Assembly (NCBI GenBank): GCA_024401475.1
Contig: JAKSKZ010000034.1
Location: forward strand, 1 to 38,753
Direction: 5' to 3'
Source: Paludibacteraceae bacterium
GTDB lineage: Bacteria; Bacteroidota; Bacteroidia; Bacteroidales; Paludibacteraceae
DNA length: 38,753 bases
Made by a program: the position numbers and the translations under genes. The stretch's first letter is position 1. Each line of letters begins with the position of its first letter. The notes beneath the pieces are model-generated. The model was not told where the DNA came from. It searched no databases and saw only the letters and a program-made list of their open reading frames with translations. Shown one piece after another: positions 18,902-26,900 of this stretch.

Positions 18902-21004
18902 ATGATAAAGATGGTTAGATTATTAGTAACGGTAGTTCTGGGTTTGGTGTTTCTTTGCGAAGCATCAGCCCAAGAACAGAAATATAAAATCGACTTGTAC
19001 CACTATAATGGAGGTGAATATGTATCACTCCGTTGGTATCCTCAAAGTGTTGAAGACTATAGAAGGGGAGCTTTAAAAGGTTTTGTGGTGCAACGCCGTA
19101 TGGTCAACAACTCAAAACCTGACGAATGGAAAGAGTTGACAAGAATCATAGCATCTTCTTATGATGATTTTACAAAGTTTCTGGATGTCGACAATTCAGA
19201 TTTGGGTTTGATTGGATTTTCCTTGTATCAGGATGAAATCAAGAAGAGAACTAAGAAGTTGTTGGACGAAGGAATGGAAATGCCAGATTCCATCAGCATC
19301 AATTCGTATGATTCGCCTGAAGCACAGGATTATGTTTACAAGATGGGATTGGCATCATGTGAATTTGATTGGGGTGTATCAAAAATGGCTGCGTTGTGTT
19401 TCAAGGATGAAACTGCTGATAGAACATCCATATATGAATATCGAGTCGTATTTGCAGATGGAAAAGAGGAGGATAAATCAAAGATAGTGAGAGTTAATAT
19501 GGCTCAATTATCAATTTTGCCTGCTCCTACTATATTTGATGGTTATGAAGATAACAAGAAAGCCTATTTCTCATGGGACATAACACAATTAGAGAATGTT
19601 TATTCAGGATATAGGGTTGAGAGAAGTTCAGATGGTATTATGTTTGAACCAGTGAATGAAAGGCCTATTATTCATATGTATGCGGATGATAGATTTGAGC
19701 ATATTTGTACCTATACATCCACATTGCCACAATGTGATAAGGACTACTATTATAGGATGTGTGGAGTTAGTAACTTCGGGTTACTTGGTCCATATTCAAG
19801 GGTGGTCAAATTGAGATGTGTCACCGAGTATATGGTCAAGGTCCAGATAGATACTGTGGTTATGAATGAAAAAAATGAGGCTGAACTGCAATGGCATATA
19901 GAGAATCCTTATGATCAAAAAGTGAAGGGTTTGTTCGTTCAAAGGGTGGAGAAGATGGCATTGGATTCTATTACAAGAAAGGTCAATTTCAGCACATTGA
20001 ACAAAAAACCGCTTTCTCCTAAGATTAGAACATACAAAGATCAAAGCACGCTATTAACTAATTATTATAGGGTTTTGGCATTTGGAGAGGATACGACTCA
20101 GATATCTGTGTCAAATGTATATTTCTCTCATCAGATAGATAGTGTACCTCCTGCTGCTCCTAAAGGATTAAAGGGAACGATAGATTCATTGGGCGTTGTT
20201 CGTTTGGAATGGGAAGCGAATAAGGAGGACGACATTATGGGGTATAGAGTATTTTTTGCAAATAGAAAGAGTACTGAATTTATTGGATGCTCAGATACAT
20301 TTTTGATGACGCCATTCTATACTGACACGTTGTTTTTGGGTTCATTGACCAATGAAATTTATTATAAGGTTATGGCCTTGGATTTTAATTACAATCAATC
20401 AGCAATGTCTGAACCTATTAGATTGGTTAAGCCAGATACGATAGCTCCTACCAAAGCGGTAATACTCAGTATTGAGCAAGATTCGACAGGTAGCGTTGGT
20501 ATAAAATGGGCGAATAGTGCGAGTGAAGATTTGGATAGGGTAGAACTGTACCGAAAAATATCCGATGAAGGCGCATGGGTAAAAATCGAGGAGTGGAAAA
20601 GGAATTCGTTAGTGGAGGCATACGTAGATACCTTCCCGTTTAAAGGTGAAAGAATATACTATATGATAGTCAACTATGATGAATCAGATAATCGTAGTCT
20701 TGTAGAGAGCATCCCTTATAAGACAAAATATGTCAAAAAAGAATGTATTAAGAATCTTCAACATAGCATTGATTATCAAAAAGGAGGAGTCCGTTTGAAA
20801 TGGGATCAATGTGGATGTAAGGTATCCAAAATATATATTTTTAGAACTACAAACGGCCACACAAAACTAGTTGATACTGTATTAGGGGCGGAGAGAGTTT
20901 ATTTTGATAGATCCCTTGTAAAGGGAGATGCGGTTAAATACATTATCCAGCCAGTTACTGAAAAGCAATCAAGAAAACTAGTCACCGAAGAATTTATATA
21001 TTGA
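18902..21004 (+). CDS. Secreted protein of tandem fibronectin type III domains (700 aa)
   Basis: The start was set at ATG 18902, which gives a compact signal peptide (MIKMVRLLVTVVLG..., ending ASAQ). An in-frame ATG at 18875 overlaps the previous stop and adds nine residues before it. About six FnIII-like modules follow, starting near residues 25, 208, 312, 416, 513 and 617, each with a (V/A)xLxW strand and a later YRV or YKV motif. Modules 4 and 5 are the most typical (PPAAPKGL, IAPTKAV). No enzyme motif or T9SS sorting domain is seen. It is the last gene of the plus-strand run and is followed by a strong hairpin. FnIII arrays are binding or spacer modules, so a scaffold role beside the toxin is plausible but unproven. 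Confidence 0.75.
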   Translation: MIKMVRLLVTVVLGLVFLCEASAQEQKYKIDLYHYNGGEYVSLRWYPQSVEDYRRGALKGFVVQRRMVNNSKPDEWKELTRIIASSYDDFTKFLDVDNSDLGLIGFSLYQDEIKKRTKKLLDEGMEMPDSISINSYDSPEAQDYVYKMGLASCEFDWGVSKMAALCFKDETADRTSIYEYRVVFADGKEEDKSKIVRVNMAQLSILPAPTIFDGYEDNKKAYFSWDITQLENVYSGYRVERSSDGIMFEPVNERPIIHMYADDRFEHICTYTSTLPQCDKDYYYRMCGVSNFGLLGPYSRVVKLRCVTEYMVKVQIDTVVMNEKNEAELQWHIENPYDQKVKGLFVQRVEKMALDSITRKVNFSTLNKKPLSPKIRTYKDQSTLLTNYYRVLAFGEDTTQISVSNVYFSHQIDSVPPAAPKGLKGTIDSLGVVRLEWEANKEDDIMGYRVFFANRKSTEFIGCSDTFLMTPFYTDTLFLGSLTNEIYYKVMALDFNYNQSAMSEPIRLVKPDTIAPTKAVILSIEQDSTGSVGIKWANSASEDLDRVELYRKISDEGAWVKIEEWKRNSLVEAYVDTFPFKGERIYYMIVNYDESDNRSLVESIPYKTKYVKKECIKNLQHSIDYQKGGVRLKWDQCGCKVSKIYIFRTTNGHTKLVDTVLGAERVYFDRSLVKGDAVKYIIQPVTEKQSRKLVTEEFIY

Positions 21005-21008
21005 TTTG

Positions 21009-21045
21009 TAACCATCCATTTTGTCGTTCACAAAATGGATGGTTA
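21009..21045 (+). terminator. Strong hairpin after the FnIII gene
   Basis: A perfect 15-bp inverted repeat (21009-21023 with 21031-21045, core ACCATCCATTTTG) has a 7-base loop and starts 4 bases after the stop codon. No long T-run follows, so it may be a weak or bidirectional terminator, or an mRNA 3'-end stabiliser, between convergent units. Confidence 0.75.
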
Positions 21046-21134
21046 TCATTATAGAATTTAACTGACATATAGTAGTGGTCAATCTGAGAAGATAGGTTCG
21101 TCCAACCCCTCCGGCGATAGCCGGACGCACAGAA

Positions 21135-21158
21135 ACAGCCCGTTTCCCAACGGACTGT
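21135..21158 (-). terminator. Hairpin after pcfJ
   Basis: Read on the minus strand, a 10-bp stem (ACAGTCCGTT with AACGGGCTGT, one G-U pair) has a 4-base loop and runs into TTTCT. It starts about 20 bases after the pcfJ stop. A second foldable element (CGTCC...GGACG with an inner CCGGC/GCCGG) lies just beyond at 21099-21127. Confidence 0.6.
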
Positions 21159-21177
21159 CCCTTCTTGTCAAATATGT

Positions 21178-22395
21178 TTACGCAACATTCAATAGTTGTT
21201 GTTTTTTCCTCTTGGTCTTGCCCACACGCCAAATGTTTGCGTTGAAGACCTTGACCATATCATCGTACCTTTCGGGCACCTTGTTGCAGACTGCACGGCA
21301 CTGCACAATCTCCTTGCTTTTCACATTGTATTCAAGGGTGGCGAGTCTTTCGCCGTTGTCGTCACGAATAGAGAAGATGACCACATCTTTCTTTAGATAG
21401 TATCTGCATTGGTAAACGCAGTGGTGCATATGCTTACCCTCCTCATAATACTCCTTGACGGAGTCAAGGGTGTGGAAGTGGAGACCTTCGTTTTCAAACG
21501 CTATGCCCAGGTACTTCTTGTGTGCCTTGACGAACTCTTCTTCGTGGGTGGCAATCTTCTCCAACTCTTTCAGTTCGTCCAATTTTGCCTTTCTCCTAAC
21601 GGCAATATCGTGTTGGTGTCTCCAATCAGCGAGCAGTTTTGGGTTGTGCCAATCTATGCCGACTTCTTGCATAAGTGATATGCTGTCTTTCCATAGTGTG
21701 AACTCTTCCTTTGAAAGACCACTAATATCAATACCGAACCGAAGGTTAAGGAGCATTGCCTTCTTGTGTTCTTCGTTGGGAAAATAGTAGAGTGCCAATT
21801 TCCATTGGTTGCTCTTGATAAGGGTTTCGTAGAAGGGTTCTTTTGCCACCAACTTTATAAGGAAACGGAAATCCTTGTCTTTCTTGTCGAAATAGTTGAG
21901 TTTGTCGCTTGTGAGACCATTCCTTCGCAGAATGGGGTGCAAGGTGCTACCCGCAATCTTGTCACCATAACTATTGGCGAAATACTCTGCATTGCTGTAA
22001 GGCACCAACTTTCGGTAACGCATAGGCGAAAAGGTGTTCCACCCTCTGCCCATAAAGGAGAGTGGGCGTTGCATATAGTGTTCTTCAAACGTGCTCACGT
22101 TGAAGAAATACTGCGACACCTCTTCAAACTCGTTCAACTCGTAACGTGTCTGCCTATTGGTGACGTAAATGACGGATTGGAAAACTCGGTGTATCTGCCA
22201 ATCCCCCTTGTATTGGAGAAAGGAGAAGAGTTTCTCGTCCTTGAAACTCCTTCTGCCCTTCTTTGTGAAACTTTCCTTGTTCTGCTCGACATATGCCTTG
22301 TGTTGTTCGACTGCCCATTCAATCTGCTTGACAGAAATTTCGTTGAGACTTGCACTCAACTTCTCAATGGTTGCTCTTGTGGTATTCTTGCTCAT
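21178..22395 (-). CDS. pcfJ: PcfJ-like protein (405 aa)
   Basis: The C-terminal third has the conserved PcfJ block: LHFHTLDSVKEYYEEGK, then MHHCV at residues 323-327, a short beta segment (VIFSIRDDNGERLATLEYN), and the closing QCRAVCNKVP motif. The N-terminal part is Lys/Glu-rich and probably helical; there is no signal peptide, so the protein is cytoplasmic. PcfJ was named from the conjugative plasmid pCF10, and homologues are common on Bacteroidota mobile elements; the biochemical role is unknown. It starts 5 bases after the pcfK-like gene, the usual pairing. The pair is antisense to all neighbouring genes and may be a remnant of, or passenger from, a mobile element, although no integrase or relaxase is visible. 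Confidence 0.85.
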   Translation of the reverse strand: MSKNTTRATIEKLSASLNEISVKQIEWAVEQHKAYVEQNKESFTKKGRRSFKDEKLFSFLQYKGDWQIHRVFQSVIYVTNRQTRYELNEFEEVSQYFFNVSTFEEHYMQRPLSFMGRGWNTFSPMRYRKLVPYSNAEYFANSYGDKIAGSTLHPILRRNGLTSDKLNYFDKKDKDFRFLIKLVAKEPFYETLIKSNQWKLALYYFPNEEHKKAMLLNLRFGIDISGLSKEEFTLWKDSISLMQEVGIDWHNPKLLADWRHQHDIAVRRKAKLDELKELEKIATHEEEFVKAHKKYLGIAFENEGLHFHTLDSVKEYYEEGKHMHHCVYQCRYYLKKDVVIFSIRDDNGERLATLEYNVKSKEIVQCRAVCNKVPERYDDMVKVFNANIWRVGKTKRKKQQLLNVA

Positions 22396-22400
22396 AGTCC

Positions 22401-22835
22401 TTAATCTTCGAATAGTTGGTCAAACAGACTGGGTTGAACGTATTGTGGGTTCTTGCTCTCCTTCTTCACGGGTTTTGGCGATGGGGTGGTGGTCCGGTTG
22501 ATGTTGGCGGCACTCATCGTAACCTTTGGCATCTCCTTTTCCTTGAGTTCATCGTCAATGCTGTCTTCGTTGTAGTAGTGGAATGCGAGGTCGAGGAGTT
22601 TGAAGATGTTGACCATCATACACTTTTGCTTGCTCTCCCTTGCTTGCTTCTCTGCTTCAATGGTGATGTACTTCATACAGTTCTCGAAGGACTTGTTCTC
22701 CTTTGCGTACATCTTGGCGAAATCTGCGTCTTGCTCTGCCTTGTGGTCAAGGAACAATTTGAATAGTTCGGTTGAACCCAACTCGTTGCTCTCCATCTTG
22801 GAGCACACTTCTTGAATAAACTCTTGCGTAAACAT
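22401..22835 (-). CDS. pcfK: PcfK-like protein (144 aa)
   Basis: This is a short cytoplasmic protein with an acidic/helical N-terminal region, a central block KCMMVNIFKLLDLAFHYYNEDSID that matches the PcfK signature (C-M-x-V...A-x-HYxxED), a polar Pro/Lys linker, and a C-terminal QPSLFDQLF motif. Its length is normal for the family. It is the first gene of a two-gene minus-strand operon with the pcfJ-like gene. A Bacteroidota-type promoter lies about 30 bases upstream. The function is not established; the C-terminal LFDQLF tail resembles short linear motifs that bind partner proteins, which is speculation. Confidence 0.85.
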   Translation of the reverse strand: MFTQEFIQEVCSKMESNELGSTELFKLFLDHKAEQDADFAKMYAKENKSFENCMKYITIEAEKQARESKQKCMMVNIFKLLDLAFHYYNEDSIDDELKEKEMPKVTMSAANINRTTTPSPKPVKKESKNPQYVQPSLFDQLFED

Positions 22836-22864
22836 ATCAGTATTATTTGTAATTTTCTTATATA

Positions 22865-22895
22865 CAAATTTACCTATAAAAGCATACTTAATAAA
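22865..22895 (-). promoter_or_regulatory. Bacteroidota-type promoter for pcfK-pcfJ
   Basis: On the minus strand a perfect -7 box TAAATTTG (22872-22865) is preceded, after 19 bases, by TTTA (22895-22892), one mismatch from the TTTG -33 box. This predicts a leader of about 20-25 bases before the pcfK-like ATG. Confidence 0.6.
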
Positions 22896-22987
22896 TTATA
22901 TATCAACATATTACAACACCAATCCCGACACCCAACCCCCTTGTATTCCCTTCTGACTGTGCTGTTTTTTAGTTCCGCTTTTTTTCG

Positions 22988-23016
22988 TTGTTAATCGCTA
23001 AAAATCACTAATTTTG
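22988..23016 (+). promoter_or_regulatory. Bacteroidota-type promoter for the lipoprotein-adhesin operon
   Basis: A perfect -7 box TAATTTTG (23009-23016) lies 18 bases after TTG (22988-22990), close to the TTTG/TAnnTTTG pattern. Transcription would start near 23023, leaving a leader of about 80 bases before the ATG at 23103. Confidence 0.65.
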
Positions 23017-23040
23017 CACAAAAGTTTTAATTCATACATA

Positions 23041-23093
23041 CGTGGCTGGTAGGGTAGTGTGCCTTTGGGGGCACCGCCACGGTCACTGCGACC
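23041..23093 (+). promoter_or_regulatory. Structured 5' leader upstream of the lipoprotein gene
   Basis: Nested pairing is visible: outer CGTGGC (23041-23046) with GCCACG (23076-23081), inner GTGCC (23059-23063) with GGCAC (23070-23074), and a small GGTC/GACC hairpin (23081-23084 with 23090-23093) that would compete for one base of the outer stem. It ends 9 bases before the ATG, so folding could affect translation. I recognise no riboswitch class. Confidence 0.4.
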
Positions 23094-23102
23094 ATTTTCA
23101 AA

Positions 23103-23957
23103 ATGAAAGATTTTAAGAAGATGATGCTCTGGGGTGGGGTAGCTGTGTGCTGTTCTGCTCTATCGGGCTGTGACACCAGGGAGGACTGGTTCAAGAAGGA
23201 GGGCGAGGGTGCGACCTTCGTCTTTCAGACCGGCAGTCGGTCTGATACGTTGGATCTGAGTGGAGTTCGGCACATTGACTACGACTTGCGCTTGGTCCGG
23301 TTTGAGGGAAGTTGGGCGTACAGTGATACGCTGGACCTTAACGTGATGGGGTATTCCAACAGGGTGAACCTGCCGTCGAGGGTGGACTATATCACCCAGG
23401 ACAATTCTGATGAAATCAACGTAAAATGTGACATGAGGCTGGACGGAGGCATGAACCTCTATTACGCCAAAGGCTATAGGAACACCTATCTCTTTGACAG
23501 CGACACGTCTGCCGCAGTGTTGGGAAACACACGGCTTAGGGCTGTGCTGAAGGATGTCTTCGACAACGAGTACAACTGCTATGTGCTGGTGAGCGTTTAT
23601 GGTGACTGCCCGCCTGTACCAGTTTTGGAGGTGAAGGCGGTTGACGGCAAGCCGATGGAGCGGACCTTCTCCATGAAGGGCAGTTACGACAGGGATGGCA
23701 GTGTGGCCAAGTACGAGTACTGCTTTGACGGCAATGCCGTCACTTATAGGAAGACCGACAACAGGTTTGACTTTATAGAGGGCGTCTGGCAGAGTGGCAA
23801 GGCAGCCTATGGCGGAACCTACATCACGGCTACCGCCATTGATGAGGTGAACCACGCCTTTCAGGAGACGGGCGAGCACACGGTCTGCTACCGCTGCATG
23901 GACAACCTGGGTGCCTGGAGCACTTGGAAGAAACAGACTATAACCATCACAGAATAA
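23103..23957 (+). CDS. Lipoprotein with PKD-like domain (284 aa)
   Basis: The N-terminus is a lipoprotein signal with lipobox LSGC (Cys23) followed by DTRED; acidic residues after the Cys can favour surface exposure in Bacteroidota, but the match is loose. Residues ~30-165 are beta-rich with no recognised family. Residues ~168-284 look like a PKD/Ig-like domain (VPVLEVKAVDGK, GSYDRDGSVAKYEYCFDG, GEHTVCYRCMDNLGAWS). The gene is GC-rich, like the giant gene that begins 10 bases after its stop, so the two form an operon with one visible promoter. It may anchor or assist the giant surface protein at the outer membrane; this is inferred from linkage only. Confidence 0.75.
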   Translation: MKDFKKMMLWGGVAVCCSALSGCDTREDWFKKEGEGATFVFQTGSRSDTLDLSGVRHIDYDLRLVRFEGSWAYSDTLDLNVMGYSNRVNLPSRVDYITQDNSDEINVKCDMRLDGGMNLYYAKGYRNTYLFDSDTSAAVLGNTRLRAVLKDVFDNEYNCYVLVSVYGDCPPVPVLEVKAVDGKPMERTFSMKGSYDRDGSVAKYEYCFDGNAVTYRKTDNRFDFIEGVWQSGKAAYGGTYITATAIDEVNHAFQETGEHTVCYRCMDNLGAWSTWKKQTITITE

Positions 23958-23967
23958 AGGGAAAAGC

Positions 23968-26900
23968 ATGGAAAGAATCAAAGATATGTTTGTCAGGGGA
24001 AGACTGGGGTCTTTCCTTAAGGGGATTGTGTTGGCTGCCACCCTTAGCATAAGCGGGGGAACGGCTTATTCACTGGAATTGGATTGTGAAACCTATTGGA
24101 ACGGAAGCGTGCATTGTGCGGGCTGGGACCTTCCTTCGACTTCGGACGGCAAGGGTGCCAACCCAGGCAATACGATTGGTGTGACTATTGACAAGACCAG
24201 GCAGTTATGGACGGGTGACGTGACGCTCAACCGCAAGTCGTATTACTACCGTATCAATGGCAAGAACGACCATTCGGCGGGGGGCAGCGTCAAGGAAAAG
24301 CTCTGGTACAGGGTTGTGGACGGCAATGTGAACAACAAGTGGACTGTCTATGACGATAAGGTCTTCCACGAGGAGAATTTTCCCAGCAGGGAGGGGACGC
24401 ATATCTACAACATAAGGGAGAAATCGCTTAAAGTGAAGTTGTCGAACATCCTGGATGAGGTGGACATCAACAATGAGCGCGGCTATGTGACCGTCAGGTT
24501 CAAGTTTGCGGTGGAAGCCCATGTGAGCGTGCCGTCGAGACACTGCACGAACAACCATGAGAAGATTGTCTGCTCGGACGAGGTCAGCGTCAAGGTGTAT
24601 AAGTGCGACGGCGGACAGATCAAGGCGGCGCAGATGACGCCCAGGAAACCGGGAAGCAACGAGGACATCTACTATGTCTATGAGGAGGATGACGGTTACG
24701 GCATCAGCGTGGACAACAATGTGGAGCCAACCCTGTTCGGTTGGGACAGCCAATCCTATAATTGGGTGCTCTACAACAAGAACCAGACACCGCTGACCAA
24801 CTGGTCAGTCAAGAAGAGCAATGCCAGCTACAACTACGGGTATTCGTTCACTTACCAGGATTTGAAGTCTGTGATGTCGAGCCTGTTCAAGCCAGGACAG
24901 GAGTTCTACATCGGACGCTTGAACTACCTTGACCAGTACATAAAGTGCGAGAGCAACCTCTTGCACTACCTTATCGTGCCGAAGGTGGTCCTTCCCGGAT
25001 TTGAGGAGAAGATTGACGGGATGTTCTGTGAAAAGACGGAGGAGACATACGATGTTTCGGAGTGCCTGCGTATAGAGGGACAGAAAGCCGAACTGCAGAA
25101 CGGCTATACTGCCGATATGTACGGCATCCTCTACCAGTGGGAATACAAGCTGGCCGGACACGCATGGAAGACCATGCTGTTTGCCAACAACTACGACGAC
25201 TACCCAAATGTGGAGGGTGAGTTGCTGAACTATTCGATGGCTTACGGAGCAGATCCGAGCGAACTGCTTGTCAAGCGGGAGCAGATGAAGAAGGGACAGG
25301 TTTACCAGTTCCGCCAGAAGTTGATTCTGAATAATTTCAGCAACCGTGTTATATATGCGGAAGAAGGGGAGGGTTCTTACCCAACCGCCAAGCTCCACAC
25401 TTACGAGAACATCGTAAAGGAGGACTTTGTGATGGAAAGGCTGCCGAAGGTGTGCGAGGGCACTACCAGTGCGACTGCCATCAGGGTTAATTTCAATCCA
25501 GCCCAGCCGGTGGACAAGTATAACCTTGTCAGGGACGGCTTGGACTATACCTATGTGGCAAAGGGCACGGACTACAGCGGAAGCGTTAACGGAGTGAACT
25601 TGGAGGCGGAGATAGACGCCATGGTTATGAAGGACATACCTGTCCTGGTGACAGTGAAGGACGGCTGTGACAACACCATCGAACTGAAGGACACCATTAA
25701 GGTGAAGGCGTTGCCGGTGTTGGAGCCTGCCATGATTGAGGGCTTGAACTGCTCGACCACACCCGACAGGAACGGGCGTTTGAACATCCTTGTGGCACAG
25801 GGGCAGACAACGGCGCAGATAACCATCAACCCAACCGATGAGAACTACGCCACCAGCAAATACGAGGTAGCCTTGGGAAATGAGACGGAAAGCGGGGAGA
25901 TTGTCTATGGCGACTGGACGCTGCTCAACAAGGTGACAGGATACACTATACAGGCGACCAAGTACGGCTACGCCAGAATCAGGAAGGTCACCGACGGGTG
26001 CGAGAGTGTCGAGGTGGTTTGCGTCATACAGAATTGCGAGACTTTCATCAACACGATAGGTATCGGTGCGACTAGGGAGACCGAATACAGGATATGCGGT
26101 GGCGACGCCAATCCGGCTATTCTGAGTGACATACTTATGGGTGCTTATGGAAAGGACAGTTACACCTACGCCTGGAAGTACAGTCTGGACGGCGAGATAT
26201 GGTCGGTCATTTCTGACCAGAACGACATGAACCTGCCTACGGGTGCGGTAGCCCCTAAATCGGATGTCTATTATATCCTTCGAGAGGTGACTTCCACGAT
26301 GGGACTCACCCAGATCAGCAGCAGGAGTAACGTCATCACCGTCACCAAGTACAGCACGCCTGACTTGGTGCTGACTGCCAACGGCGAAGGCAAGGACCTG
26401 TTCGCCTGCTATGGCGACACATTGAGGTTCGCCATCAGCGACCGGGCGGATGTGGCCAGCGAGGGCGCAACCCTGCGTTACAACCTCTGCTACAGGGACG
26501 CCTCTAATGTCTTCCACGCCTGCTACGGCGATTGGAGCAGGGACCCGCAGCATAACCAGGTCATCGTGACACGGGACACCACTTTCTACGGCGCGGCCGT
26601 CGTTTGTGGGGACACCGTCTATACCAAGCCCATCAGCGTGAGTGTGGGCAAGCGTCTGGACCAGTTTGACGTGACACTGGGAGCCTGCCGTGTGAAGGGC
26701 GACAGTGTGAGGGTAACCTTGCCTTCGGCAACGGGATTCACCTATAACTTCATCTATGGCGACAGGGTCTATGGCTCTGATGTGACATCCATCTTTGTCA
26801 AGCTTCCGCTTGCGGACAAGGCCACCTACAAGGTGAAGGTCAGCAGTGGCGGTTGCAGCCGCACTGTGGAGAAGCATGTGGAGGACTATGAGATGCAGGA

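Noticed and set aside
20978..21232. Minus-strand frame of 84 codons at the pcfJ 3' end
   Set aside because: It overlaps the pcfJ coding end in another frame and runs through both terminator hairpins, so it is probably chance.
23160..24050. Minus-strand frame of 296 codons opposite the lipoprotein
   Set aside because: It is antisense to a gene with a lipobox and promoter, spans two genes' junction, and its composition is that of a shadow frame.
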